Source of the DNA: Rhynochetos jubatus
Taxonomy: Eukaryota; Chordata; Aves; Eurypygiformes; Rhynochetidae
DNA: 64,000 bases
Direction of reading: 5' to 3'
Assembly: GCA_027574665.1 (NCBI GenBank)
Contig: CM050649.1
Location: 67,856,150 to 67,920,149 of the forward strand
In this document: in pieces, positions 52,334 to 64,000 of the stretch
Numbering within the stretch: position 1 is the stretch's first letter
Layout of the letters: each line of letters opens with the position of its first letter
Made by a program: the position numbers and the translations under genes
Notes under the pieces: generated by a model
What the model was told of the DNA's origin: nothing
What the model saw: the letters and a program-made list of their open reading frames with translations, nothing else
Databases searched by the model: none

Positions 52334-54199
52334 CGGTATGGAGGAAAGCTTGAAAATGTGCAACTTGCATATTTTAAAACTTCTGAGAAACATATGAGGC
52401 TCTAACAGACATGTTATCAGTCTGAAATCTGCTTTTTGACATCAGGTACAGATAATGCTGAAAATACTATGGAATATAACTTAACCTCTGCTAAGAATTA
52501 AGAATTAATATAACTCTCCTACAGACATGACAGAAGTACATTAAAAAGGATTATTACCAGCCAGAAGAAAACAGGCTTAGACAGTGGTTACAAGTGTTGG
52601 ATGTGTTGCTATTTATGATGGAAATAGTTTCACAACTTTTAGGTTTTCAGTCAGCACCTCTCTGTAGCCTATGTTGGATGGAAAGGAAGATGTGAAAAAC
52701 TGTGAGAAGCAACTGATCTTCCCTAACTGACTGGTGAGGTGGTCAGAGCTTCATACATAAATCTGTTTTTCAATATTAGTGCAAACTTTCATTTTCATCA
52801 TGGCATTCTCATAATGAATATTTGAGCTGTAGTTATTTTTGGCAGGGTTTCTTCTCTGTTATGGGGCTATGACTTCTCCATTGAAGCTGTATCACTCTGA
52901 GGACTAAAAAGAGTAAACTTTGATGTCCTTTCATATGCATTCACACATCTCAGAGCTAGCTGTGGTATTAGTTGAAAGGACTAATTGAACACAGCACTTC
53001 CTACAACACAGATGAAAGTTCAGAAACTTAAGAGTATTTCAAAAGGATATGAAAGCAACAGAGTGTGAGAACAGCTCATGGAAAACATTGTTGTAAAACA
53101 GTGAAATAAATTTTTAAAAAAGGATGTTTCCACACTGGCATTATCAAGACTCAGCCTGTCAAAAAGAGTTTACATTTTACTTTACTGTTTTATTTGTTGG
53201 CTGCTAAATTGCTTTAGGACCCACCTGTTAAATCATTATCCTCTTTATGCTATATGCTTTCTTTTAAGTTTTAAAATCAGGCACTGAACCAGAAAACCAA
53301 AAACCACCGCAGAGTGTCTTGTACACATTTTTAAAGTAGTTACAGTGCGTCAGATCCTCAGCTGGCTTTCCTGAAGCTGTGCTGATTTACATGGGCCAAC
53401 GCTCTGATTGCTTTTATATACAACTGTTTCAATCTGTGCGGAGGAAAACAAATAAGGTGACACAGGAAAACTCTCCAGGGTTTCTTTGCTTCACTTCAAG
53501 AGTAAAATATGCAAAGAAAAGAGCTCTGTGGAATCCCTCTTTTTTTAGTGTAACCTGCTTGCTTTAGCTCTGAAGTGACACCTCCTGTTGCTGTCGGGAA
53601 CTGCATCCCAAGCTGTCCTGGGTGGGAAAAAAAAAAGGTAGCTGTGACCGGACAAGTTTCTGAACATGAGCAGGGTGATGTGAAAATAAAATAAAACTTG
53701 AGAGGGTGAATTTTTTCCTGCTAATATCAAAATAACTTTATTTAGAAGTATGGTGAATCACTGCACAGTAGATACCAAATAAACCACTGATGTGAAATAA
53801 ACAGGGGCAAGCCTTCATTTACTCAGGAACGGTACTTAAGTAGGATATACGGCTGTCAGAAATTCCCTAATGGAGCTTCCAATATATCAACATTCGGCTA
53901 AAAAGCAGGCTCAGCTACTGGTGTGAGGATTTCTTTAGAAGTGAATACATACAGTGTTGGCAGTAGCGGAGCTATAAAATGTTTCATGTCTTGAAAGCTT
54001 GCATTATTCTCTCCCCAAAGGGGATGCTATCACAGAATAAAGTACCACTGAAATCAGGACATTTTTGATCAAAGTATGGTAGGATCACGTGTTTTGCCTT
54101 TTCTCTCTTCCTGCAGATCGTATTTGAGGGGAGGTGGGTGCTGGTGGTGATCTCTTCTTTCTTTTTTCCCCCCTTTTGAGATGTTGCAGACTATCAGCC
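52334..54199. other. Intergenic DNA, no gene seen
   Basis: AT-rich sequence between the old CR1 and the CpG island. No exon or repeat family was recognised. Confidence 0.6.
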
Positions 54200-55310
54200 T
54201 TCCAGGATACAGTTTATCTCTTTTTGCACATCCTCATTCTCAAAACGTCCGGCGAGGCGAGGGGAGGAAGCTGTAGCAGAGATAAAAGCTGCTATATTTA
54301 GGTTAATATACGCGTTCCTAAATCTCCATCCTACTTCTTGGAAAAAGCCCTGCGATGGGCATTCAGCAGAAAAGCGGAGGAAGAGGCGTTTCGACCGCAG
54401 GTAACCGAAGACCTCACCTCCCTACGTCTTTTTTATCCCCGGATGGTTGGGAGAGGGAAAGACCCCCCCCACGTCTCCTAAAAGAGTCGATCTTCACCCC
54501 CTTTGCTCGCGGGTGCCACCGCCGGGTTTCACCCACCGCCGGGTGACAGCCCGGCACCCTTTGGGAAGCCCCGTGATATTCCGACCTGCCCTCGCGAGGC
54601 TCCTGCCCGGTCCCAGCCCCGGTCCCCGCTCCAGCGACGGGCAGCGCTTCTTTCCAGCCAAACTGGGGGCGACGCACCCCGGCGCAGGAAGGGGCGGTGC
54701 GGAGCCTCCCGGCCGCCGCCGCTCGCCCACCCGCCGGCCAGGTAGGGATAGCGGGACGGACAGGGGAGGGGAGGGCGGTTAGGCCGGGGAAGGCGAGGGC
54801 CGGGCTCGGGCAGCTCCTTCTTCTCTGCCCCGGATGACCAGGGCATCTCCTACAGGTGTGTGTGCGGGGGGTCCCTCGCTTTGCGCCGCCAGCCCCATCA
54901 CTCCGTCTCGGCTCGGGCAGCTTGCGGGGGGGGCGACCCGTATCCGGGGCACCGGGGACTGCGGCTCCGTCTGCAGGGCACCCCGCCTGTCCCCCCAGCC
55001 CCGCCTGTTCCCCCAACCCCGCCTGTCCCCCCAACTCCGCCTGTCCCCGCAACCCTGCCTTCCCTGCCGCGCTTCCCCTGCCCGCGGCGCTGCGTCGCGC
55101 CGCCCCGGAGCTGCCTGGCTCGGACAGCCTCTCGCCGACTCTCTTCCTGGCCCATGATATGCTTGTTTCTTATTACAGAGATGTCATAAATAATTTAGCT
55201 CTGGAAAGGGCTTATGCCAAGACACAGCCCCTCGCCGGCACTGCAAAGTGGAGCCCCGCGGGCTGCCCCGGCCCTTTCCCTCACACCTGGGTGGTTTTGG
55301 AGGAGGACAG
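54200..55310. promoter_or_regulatory. CpG island, candidate promoter and first noncoding exon of IL18R1
   Basis: This is the only strongly GC-rich, CpG-dense stretch in an otherwise AT-rich window. A TATA-like run (GCTATATTTAGG, about 54290) precedes it, and a good donor follows ACCGCAG at 54400-54401. The nearest downstream acceptor leading to a start codon is the IL18R1 exon at 58420. A TSS here for IL18R1 is inference. The long open frames inside the island (for example around 54414-55052 minus and 54856-55338 plus) have biased proline/glycine/arginine content expected of GC-rich noncoding DNA and are not called as genes. Confidence 0.5.
54981..55052 (+). repeat. 18-bp minisatellite, four units, inside the CpG island
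   Basis: The units begin at 54981, 54999, 55017 and 55035, each close to CCCCGCCTGTCCCCCCAA, with one to three changes between units. A partial fifth unit follows. Such C-rich arrays can vary in copy number between individuals. Confidence 0.85.
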
Positions 55311-56211
55311 GCACGTTCGGGGCTATTGTAGATGGTAGCAGCAAAAGATGATGCCTAAAACGTTTGTGTATCAACCCTCAAATGCCACGTTTAGTAAAGT
55401 TAATATTGGTAATTTGCTCTTACCTTTCCATTAATGCGAGTAAAGACGAATTTCTCACATCTACCTTTTCCGTTTTGCTCCCTGCAGTCAACTGTTCACA
55501 GAGTGAAAAATTCCACCCTCTCCTTTTCATGAGGTTTTTCAGACTGAGCTGTCTATATAATGACTCGCTTACTGAGAGAGATTACTCTGTGTTTCTGTGA
55601 TGGATTAGGTTCAGAAGACTTACAAGTGCAAGTTGTAACTCTGGAGTTTGGAAGACTACCTCTGCGTCTGCTTTCCAGCTGGCAAGACTTGCACTGTGAG
55701 TATCCAACTTCACTTGTGTTGTTTGAAATGAAGATGGGTTTTCATTTTAACCAGTAAGTAACAGCCCTGGTGGAATGGAGATTAGACCTAGTATGGTTAA
55801 GGGAACTGTTTGTTAGATCCTTCTGTTTCCTTCATGAATCCTACGCGAATCATGGCACTTGACCTAAATTCCACAAGAAGCCATCCTTAAAAGAGGGAAG
55901 ATCAGTGCTTTCCTCCCTTGACCCCAAAATGTTTGTTCAAACAGTCTGACCCTCAGAAGAATCTGTTGGTTTTAACAAAAAGGAAGTCACAATCCTTTGG
56001 GACCAAATTTAGATTTTCAAAACTGTTGATCAAAACGAGTTACTTGACCAAAATTGAAAACCCCTTTGATGTATCAGCCCTCTTTCATTCCAAAATATTC
56101 TGATGATTCTAAAAAAATGGGAAATAATTATGGGGATGCTTAAATACACACAGTTGTCTATGCTATAAGATACCATTAACGCACTTTACAGAGCTTAAAC
56201 CTTCCTTTTTT

Positions 56212-56272
56212 TAAAAAGATTTTGAAAAGAAAATTTTGAAAGATTTTGAAAAAAAGAAAAGATTTAAAAGAA
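56212..56272. repeat. A-rich low-complexity repeat
   Basis: Repeated GATTTTGAAAA-type phrases (AAGATTTTGAAAAGAAAATT and variants). It is simple sequence immediately left of the palindrome. Confidence 0.75.
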
Positions 56273-56280
56273 GTTGGCTT

Positions 56281-56391
56281 CACAGTGGCACAATGATTTT
56301 TAAGAACCATTCTTTATTATTAAAATTCTATCCATGGCTTTAAGCATGTATGAAATTCAAAAAACATGCTTAAAGCTGTTGTCACTGTGGG
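56281..56391. repeat. Imperfect palindrome with a 13-bp perfect inner stem
   Basis: GCTTTAAGCATGT at 56337-56349 pairs exactly with ACATGCTTAAAGC at 56364-56376 around a 14-base loop. An outer pair, CACAGTGGCACAA near 56281 and TTGTCACTGTGG near 56380, also nearly matches. The region between is AT-rich. Confidence 0.8.
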
Positions 56392-58419
56392 GCTTATACA
56401 CAACCTTTTTTAATACTTTTATTTTTTTAAACTGTCATTCCCCACTATTTTGCCCATTGAGTATTTCTGTTCTCCCTTGTTAGGAAGAGAATTTTTGCCT
56501 TTACTTTTAAATATCTCTCAATTTCTTTCTGAAAATTAAAAATCTTATTCTGTTCCTTGAAAAATCTCTTTATAGTAGCTGAGTTTCATCAAAAGCTTTT
56601 CTCTTTTTTCCTGTTTTTTTTCCACCCTCCTAGTGTTCCATTGAAAAGTATGCAAATCATATGGCTCAAATGTCAATACTGTTAGCCTGGAGTAGAACAA
56701 TTTCAGACAAATTGATCAGGTCCAACAGCAACGTAAGAGTAAGATTAAGGACCTGTACTCTGCTGGTAAATAGTAGCCACTAATCTCAAACCTGGTTATT
56801 ACTAAGTAGCTTACATTATACTGTGTTCTGTAATCCCCTGTTAAAAGAGTGAAGGGCTCTGCTCTGCATTCATTAAAACTTTAACTGTGTGCTGATGTGA
56901 TGTGCCAAGAAAGAATGGGATTTATAATTAAAAGTCTAGTGATAAATGATTTTATCTTTATGTGGTGGATCATGGTTTCATTGTCTGTAACCACTGTATT
57001 TCTTCTGGGCTTGATAGGGTGAAAAATGGAAAGTAAATTCAAGAAATGAAAATAAAGAAAGAGGCCCTTTTTTCCTTGCAAAGTGTATCAGTTTGAATCT
57101 CCATGTGTAGGAGGGAACTGGAACCAGGCCTGAGGAGTTTGCTGCATGGCCCCTTAAAGTTGCTTGTTGCAGTACTCAGCACCCAACTTCTTTTAGCTGC
57201 TTTCGAAATCTGGATCTGTCTACCATTCACTCTGAAAAAGGGGATGTGAAACAGTTCTTTCATCCCCTTACAGTGATTTATGGGATGATGGTATGCTTGT
57301 AAGGAACTGGGTGGAACGGTAAGAGTGGGAGAGCAGCTGCACAGTTTGATGTCATTCTGGAATATGGCTGGAAATGCAGTAGCCTCATGCCTCTGCCCGC
57401 TTTAGATCACGGGAAGTTTCGGATTGTAAATCTCCGGAAGGCGTCAACAACAGTAAGTATGTGCTTTCTCAGACTGCAAGAAGTTTGGGTACTAAACCCA
57501 AAGAAACAGAATGCTAGTGAGATTTCTTTCGGCAGCTCTCTGTGAAATATCTCTCTTGCGTGTGTCTCATTTGCCCGTGCATGTCCAGGTCAGTGGCTGA
57601 GCAAGGTTGTCTGTCGCAGCTGCAGGGGTTGAGGGGGTTAAGGGTTGCTTATTATACACCTCACCTGTCTGTTTTGTAAGCCAAACTGAGGCGTGCTCTT
57701 AGGACTGGCTCTGCCTTTGGTTGTCAGTTAACCTGTTACTCTGAGAAATCTCGGAGAAGACACTCCACGCTGGTATTACCTAGTCGTTTTTTCCATTTGC
57801 CTTTGAAAGCACAGTTGACTGCATAAGAAGCCATTGAATAGGAACTTCTCCATCTCCTCCCCCTCAGTGGAAACATTAACACTCTCAGCTGGCACTTACG
57901 GGTTCCACAGACAAAATTGTATGAAAAAATTCTAGATCTCATTGTTTTCTAAGAGGCTCAAAATTAGCCACCAAGATGTCCCGTCTATCAACATGGTGCT
58001 GTTCTCATTGAAGGCAAGGGACATTTCTACCAGCTGTTTCTGTAAGGTGCAGGCTCATAGAGTTTATACTCTTGGTGGAGGAAAAACCACTGCACAATCC
58101 CATGGTAGGCGTCTGCTGGCTTGGGATCTAAGTTTGAGTGCTTCTTTAAGATTGCCAGTTTAATCAGAAAAGTGAAATACATTTAGTGGACAAGAAAATA
58201 GAGGAAGGAAACCCTGCAGGGCTTTCTGAATTTAAAATAAACTTGCCCAGAAAAATCTGGATACATTACCTGATATGTGAAAATAGCTGTTACGATAGAA
58301 TTGTGTAACTTTACGTTTGGAAAGCCCTCTTCAGTGCCAGGCAATAGTTACACTGCTCGCATGCTCAAAGCAATCTGTTTCACCGCACTTGTGATGAACT
58401 GTGCATCTGTTTTTCTTAG

Positions 58420-58542
58420 GCTTTCAGTACAAGCAAGAACAATTCAGTTTCATTTTTTTTTTCTGGAGAAGAAGTGAGAATTAACTCAAGAAAATGACGC
58501 TGATGATTTTTTTTTTCATGTTTATAATTAAATCTGCCACTG
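58420..58542 (+). CDS. IL18R1: IL18R1 exon with start codon and signal peptide
   Basis: The acceptor TTTTTCTTAG is followed by about 74 untranslated bases, then ATG at 58494 preceded by AAGAAA. The coding part reads MTLMIFFFMFIIKSATG, a short signal peptide, and ends at GTAAGT in phase 1. ATGs at 58503 and 58518 in the same frame could also serve. An upstream noncoding exon is implied by the acceptor. Confidence 0.78.
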
Positions 58543-59844
58543 GTAAGTGTAAATCCTCATTTCAACAGTAGAACCTTCAAAATATTTGCTGAATATGTGG
58601 CATCTTCTTGACAGTTGCTTAGAGCAGGGAAAGTTTTGCATTTTGTTGTAACTAAGAACAAAACCATAAAAGTTCTTAGATACAAAAGATTTTTAGTGTT
58701 TGCTATAGACGGGAAGTTTGGTCCAACATACCAAAACTATGAAGTAAAAAGGGCAGAGATGCTACCTGGAGACACCTGATGTTGTATGGGAGCATGGCCG
58801 TATGAAAATCCGCGGCAAGGAAGAGAATGCTCTGCTGGTTCTGGTGCCATTCAGAAATATGGTTGCAATAGTTGCTAAACAGCAATAATCTCTGAGAACC
58901 TCAGGAGAAATAGCGACTGAAGGCTTATTTTATTCTTGACTATTAATGCTAGACCATGGTCCATTTTCTGTATTTTTATGACTTCTGAAAACAAAGGTAC
59001 ATTTGGGAAATTTGATTGGAAAAGCAGACTTTGAGAATGAATTTTACACACATAATCACATTTTAATGCATTTTTCTAAAGATACCTGAAGTTTTAAAGA
59101 AATGTAGCCACGCAATGATTTACTTTTAATTAAGAAGATAAGAAAATGTAAATGTTCATTCATAGGTTCTCTGATTTTATGGCAGTTGACCAGTTCTGAG
59201 GATTAGCCATGTTTGTGAACTCCAACCATACATAAGAATTTCTCCTTTCCCTTCCTATTTGTGGCAGCTGCTTTACTGTAGGGTGAGGCCAGATTCTGCC
59301 ATTTGTGCGCATTTGATTCTGACACTGTTGGAGCCATGTGAAAGAATCTTAGGGAAATGTCCTTTTTTCTGCCTGCCTTTGCCTTCTGGTTTTGCTTGGG
59401 TAAGGTAGAATAAAGACTTGGGAAGCTGAGTTAGACTGAAGGAAATATTGCTGGAATAAATAAATAATGTCAAACCACTCTGCTGAAGGAAAGTCACTTA
59501 AAAAAGACCAGTGTCACGGCAAATCACTTTAAAGTCAAGCTAATGTAATTTTCTGAAAGAAGCAGTTGGCTTCCTAATATGTCTTTTTCCTCTTTCTCTG
59601 AAGAGAAGATGTGTCCTTTTCGTACCTCCATTGATGTGCTGGAAGGGGAGTACTTTTTCCTTTGTTATCTTGAGTCAATGCAAGAACCTTTTCAGGAAGA
59701 ACCATACAAAATAAATTGGTACAAAGAAAATGCTGGAAAGCAGCAAGTGATAAAAGAAACACAGAGAATTGTTTCCCAAATGAATTTTCTGGAGTTTTGG
59801 CCAGCTGAACTCAGTGACTCGGGGAATTACTCTGTCGCTCACAG
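58494..59844 (+). CDS. IL18R1: IL18R1 (IL-18 receptor alpha), first two coding exons; gene continues past the window
   Basis: This gene encodes the ligand-binding chain of the IL-18 receptor, which pairs with IL18RAP and signals through a TIR domain (family knowledge). Only the 5' part is here: coding exons 58494-58542 and 59604-59844, joined in phase 1, give about 97 residues. The first is a signal peptide with a phenylalanine-rich core; the second begins the first Ig domain. IDVLEGEYFFLCY, INWYKENAG and LEFWPAELSDSGNYSV match HITVVEGEPFYLKHC, KSWYKSSG and LEFWPVELNDTGSYFF of human IL18R1. The exon leaves in phase 2 at GTGGGT. No matching next exon was seen before 64000. Position downstream of IL1RL1 on the same strand agrees with the mammalian cluster. 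Confidence 0.87.
59604..59844 (+). CDS. IL18R1: IL18R1 exon: first Ig-like domain
   Basis: The acceptor TTTCTCTGAAG enters in phase 1 and the donor GTGGGT leaves in phase 2. The 241-bp exon encodes KMCPFRTSIDVLEGEY, INWYKENAGKQQ and FWPAELSDSGNYSVAH. An alternative AG two bases downstream would break the frame, so 59604 is preferred. Reading past the donor stays open to 60031 but has no family similarity and is intron. Confidence 0.87.
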
Positions 59845-62800
59845 GTGGGTACACAGACCAGTGGGTAAACATCTTGCCTTTGCACTTGTCTATGAAGAAG
59901 CTGATGTCTTTGTCTTGCTTTGTATGGCTAGTGGCATCCATACAAAGGAGGTGCAGGGAACTGCATTAGCCACGGTGCCATTTTCCACATCATTTCAGGC
60001 ACTTGGGCAGACCTATAATATTTACAAATAGCTATAGGCAGATGCAGCCTTTTAAAGGTTGTGTAAACCTTTAGATAAGGCAGGTAGCATTTCTGCTGGT
60101 TTATGATTAATTACCTAAGCAAAATGAGTGATAGGCAACCCTTCTGTCCACTGCCAAGTAAAAGGAAACATTTGCTTGTCGTCTTCACCAGACTCATTCT
60201 TCCTTGCTGTGTTGAGTGGACCACACACTATGAGGCCTGAGTAATAAAGAGTGGCATAGCTGGACGCTGGTTTCTGTGCAAACCTTTACATGCTTGGAGC
60301 TGTTCAAAGAACGAATGAAATCTTTGGATTCGATTTCTTACCGCTGTAGAATGTCAGGAGTCAAAAGGAGAAGTAAGAGTGGGCCTCAGTCATTTGGTGG
60401 TAATTGTCATTAGACCACTATGGAAGACTGAAGGACTAAATCAAAGGTTTATGCTGGATGGAATTCTTATGACTAACTTGTACCAAAACTGTAATTCAGC
60501 ATTTACAATTGAAGCAGTAATTAATTTTAAGCAGATTATTTTTCATGTAATGACTTGTGCTGTTTTCCAGGTAATATTTTTGAGCTTCTTGCCTGGTTTG
60601 TAAAGGTTATGGAACTACAGCTACTGGAAAACGTGCTCCACATTTCTTCCGTAACATTGCAGACACAAAGTTTGGTAGCTTACAGTTTTAAGACAGACTT
60701 CAGTTGTCAATTTCCAAGTTAACTTGGAAGCTGAAAATGGTTTTATTTTTCTATATGTATCATCTTACTGATATTATTTTTAAAAGTACTGAGTCACGGA
60801 ATCTCCAATGCTAAGTATCGTGAATGAAAAGTCTGCTGGCAGAATATTTCTTTTATGTCATTTCTTTTATGTCATTCCTTTTTAATTGTTGGGTAGTTTT
60901 TATCCATATAGTAGGTAAAGCTTAAGAAAAAAATTGTGTATGTTGAACCCAGTCTTAAGAGAACTGCCTTCAGGGGTGGAGTATGGTAGTTTGGCTACTT
61001 TGTTGTGCAAAGTCATGCAAAGGTGGTGTATTATTGAGTACAGATGTGTGTCTGAAGTAGCACGGGTGAAGCCAGCTGCTTGGTTTTGGTGTGTAGGGGT
61101 TAACATTAGATTATACATGACACGGGCTTGTCTGTTGTCATGGACCTGAACTTTTCATCTCAAGATTGAACCTGGCTTTAAATTTTGGCTTTATTGACAG
61201 CCTTGATTAGTAATCTGGTCATTAAATATGGTGGTAGAAAGTTATTAAAACTAACAACTGACACTACTGCCAGCACCTAATCAGTGGTATAAAATGCATG
61301 CTTTGACATATTTTGGCATGAGGACGGATAGGTGGAGAGCGTACCTGAATTGCCAGGCTACTGAAGGAGGTTGTCACAGGGAGTCTAAAATAAAGAGAGG
61401 AAAAGTGTGATAACCCCAGCCTTAATTCATGACCCTTGTGGTTTTGTGATTATTTTAAGGACTTGGAGTAATGACAGTAAATCCACAGTGAATTTTACAA
61501 GTACTCTGTGGAATGAATATGAAAAAAAATGTAAACTTCAAACCGAAGGAAACAGTTTTAAGTACAGAAGAAGGAGATGACAGGAACTTACTTTAAGTAA
61601 AACTATTACAATGAAGTTTGTTGAGTTAAGTAGTTGTCTGAATCCTTTGTGAAATGTCATGATTTGCTGATTTGCTTCAGCAAAAAACTCAGAAGAAAGG
61701 TTTTGATTACATCAAAGAATTTATCTGGAATTTAGGGTTTTCTCTTTCTGCTTGTGTTTCATTTTCTAGGACTATGTTATGGTACTACATTTTAAAATTC
61801 AGTTTTGAAAGAAAGCATTTTTATTTTGCAAAAAATTTTCTTAATTAAAAGAATAGATTTTGACCATTTTTTTTTTCTTTCCTATATTTCTTTCTGTTCA
61901 GCCCTTACTGATACTTATTTTTCTGTTAGGATCAGAATGAAGACATATGTCAGAATCTTGCAATTCTCATGAGGGAACTCTTCATAGGTCTCACCACTGG
62001 AACAATGGGCATAAGGGGATTTTTTTTTTCTATGGGATTTTAATAGGATCTTGGGGTTTGTTTATATGATGGTTCTCACTATTGACAAGCATGTTAGAGC
62101 AGTTGTACTTCAGCAAATACAGAAGATTATTTGCAGAAACAGTTTTCTGCAGAGACAGAGGACTTTCAGTAGTCTTTGTTGGTAGGGAAAAATTGTGGGC
62201 TATTGTGGGCTACTGAATTGGTTTAAGATTTAATAAGAATGACCATTAGAATGGAATTAGTTTCATTTCAGAGCATTTATAATAGGTAAAAGTTTTGGGT
62301 TTCAAAGCAGACATTCTAAATACATTTTTATTTATCTTTTTTATTTTCAACTGTTTAATTTAGAGATAAGTATTTGTAAGTTATAGGAGAAATGATTTTT
62401 AGAGTGCTTATAACTGTTTAGGCAGTTCTGTTGGACAGTGACAAATACACTGCATTTTTTTGAGAAAAGTAAGACAACACATGTTCACAGATTTTGCAAG
62501 CTACATTAAATTTAGGGATTTTTTTCCCTGATATGTTAAAACTGACACTATGCAAGAAGTGAGAGGTGAAAATAATGTAAAAAATGTATTTATGGTGTAT
62601 TATCCACTTATTTTTGACTTAAAGAAGAATTAGAAGTTTTCCAGTGAAAGCAGAAGTGTCCTGCTGAGCCATAGCACAGAATGCTAAAGTGTGCATATGC
62701 GTGTGCTGGATGTTTGTTTGTTTGTCACGTGTGTTTGTTAATATAGTAGACTTAGGGTATAAATTCAGAAATTAGTAAGCCTAAGGTTTTCATACACACT

Positions 62801-64000
62801 TGTGGTGGGTGCGGTAAGCTGTAAAACTGTGTCACACATCTTTGGCAGGATTTCTAAGTTGTATACTTTTTCATAGCCTGTATCCTGTGGTTATCAAAGA
62901 AAAAACCAGAATACAGAAAAGCAGGTCATCTGGTTGCTCTGTGTTGGTGACCTGAGGGAACTTACAGTTTCCTGAAAAAAAGCCAAAAGAGATCCATGAT
63001 AAACATGATACATTTTAAGATCCTACTACTGCTCACTTTTTCAGTGTGCTTAGAACAGTTGAAAGCAGTGGGAACACACACTTTGAGCTAATATTGTAGT
63101 TTGGAAGGCAGAGGGACAGATTCTTGCAGTAGACTGAAATATTGATCTAACACTGGCTTGTTGCAGTGAAATAGCTAAGAGGTGACTTAGAGCTGGCTCT
63201 GCATCCAGTAAACTTGCTTTATATTCTCTAAGGGCTTTCACTTCCCTGTACCCTCTCCTGAGTCAAGTTTGTTTTTGTTGTTCCTTCTTGGTGGCTTTTG
63301 TGTGGGAGTTGAAAGCCTATTAAGACAGAAATGGTTTTGTTCCCCAGAAATTATCACTGAAGAATCTCAGCAAGTGAAAACCAGGATAGAAATGTAACAG
63401 CTCGGGCACTAGCAGTTTAAACAATACATGTTTTTTGTTGCAAACTGTGTATGGCAGACAACTAGAAATTATGTGAGCCAAATTCGTCTTAGTTTGCAGA
63501 GGTATAGTTTTGTCACCTTCCAGGGAGCTGCTCCTTTGCAGATTTTGGCTCATCAGGTAGAATACCTTGAGCCACTTGGGTGAAACCCTCATAATTGTTG
63601 AAATGATTTCACCAAATATGATCACAGGAGAAAACCTCTGTGGATTGACAGCGGTGAGGAGAACATGTGGATTTATTGATCCTTTTCTTCTATCTGCTGA
63701 ATCTAGATAGTAAAATCATATGTATTTTATGGCTAGGTCCCTAATTCCCTTTCCAGCAGTATTCAGATACTAGTGTGATGCCTAAAGAAACACACAGATT
63801 TTGTGGAATTGATTGGAACTAACGTTTAAGTCTACATCTGAACTTACCTTAGGTACCTTTATTGTCAGGGAGAGAGAGTGGCCTTTCTGGGGCACAGATC
63901 GTCTTGTCCTAAACCAAACACATAAAATAGGTCATGTAAACTGCATGCTGAAGAGGTGACTACTGACTGTGGTTTCACTGCTGACTGTGACTAGTAGCTC
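59845..64000 (+). other. IL18R1: IL18R1 intron, running to the window edge
   Basis: No segment here encodes the expected end of Ig1 or the cysteine-bearing start of Ig2 in phase 2 after an AG. The remaining exons therefore lie to the right. No mobile element was recognised in this stretch, unlike the rest of the window. Confidence 0.65.

Larger units (their letters stand above)
55311..58419. other. Probable first intron of IL18R1
   Basis: AT-rich sequence without supported exons, holding the A-rich repeat and palindrome. It would be intronic if transcription of IL18R1 begins in the CpG island. Confidence 0.45.

Noticed and set aside
54414-55338. Several long open frames on both strands, up to 212 codons
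   Set aside because: They lie in the CpG island, where stops are rare. Their proline, glycine and arginine bias and mutual overlap fit noncoding GC-rich DNA.
61860-63400. AG-ended pyrimidine tracts near 61901, 63046 and 63345 as the next IL18R1 exon
   Set aside because: In the required phase each meets a stop quickly or lacks the expected end of Ig1 and start of Ig2.
1-64000. CRISPR arrays, bacterial-type operons, tRNA and rRNA genes
   Set aside because: The sequence is vertebrate. No regularly spaced repeats of that type were noticed, and no tRNA or rRNA sequence was recognised by eye.

Overview
The window looks like bird genomic DNA. It carries at least eleven copies of the avian LINE CR1, in both orientations, two fossil LTR-type insertions of the kind common in birds, and two tandem plus-strand genes of the interleukin-1 receptor cluster. 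Genes are split into short exons with consensus splice sites. The sequence does not identify the species.

Region 1-26.4 kb: no coding exon could be supported on either strand. It holds CR1 copies (1050, 7281, 9061 and 10530), a CR1 nested inside an LTR fossil (7.1-8.3 kb), a second long LTR-like fossil (16.9-18.05 kb), a CT microsatellite, a dispersed 91-bp repeat pair, and otherwise unremarkable AT-rich DNA. It is probably upstream flank and 5' noncoding or intronic DNA of the first gene.

Region 26.49-48.4 kb: a complete IL1RL1 (ST2, the IL-33 receptor) reading frame in ten coding exons. All junctions are in phase and give a 534-residue protein: signal peptide, three Ig-like domains, one membrane segment and a cytoplasmic TIR domain. 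A probable 3' UTR follows, with AATAAA at about 48.94 kb. Introns contain CR1 fragments, a 118-bp tandem duplication and a long poly(A) tract.

Region 48.4-64 kb: intergenic DNA with one young and one old CR1. A CpG island with an 18-bp minisatellite at 54.2-55.3 kb may be the promoter of the next gene. The first two coding exons of IL18R1 (IL-18 receptor alpha) follow at 58.5 and 59.6 kb. The rest of IL18R1 is expected beyond the right edge.

The two genes are tandem paralogues. Their products are surface receptors that sense IL-1 family cytokines and signal through TIR domains, and the order IL1RL1 then IL18R1 is that of the mammalian cluster. I found no sign of a wholly new system. The most interesting points are possible alternative ends of IL1RL1 that would yield soluble or TIR-less receptors, and the nested and duplicated repeats.
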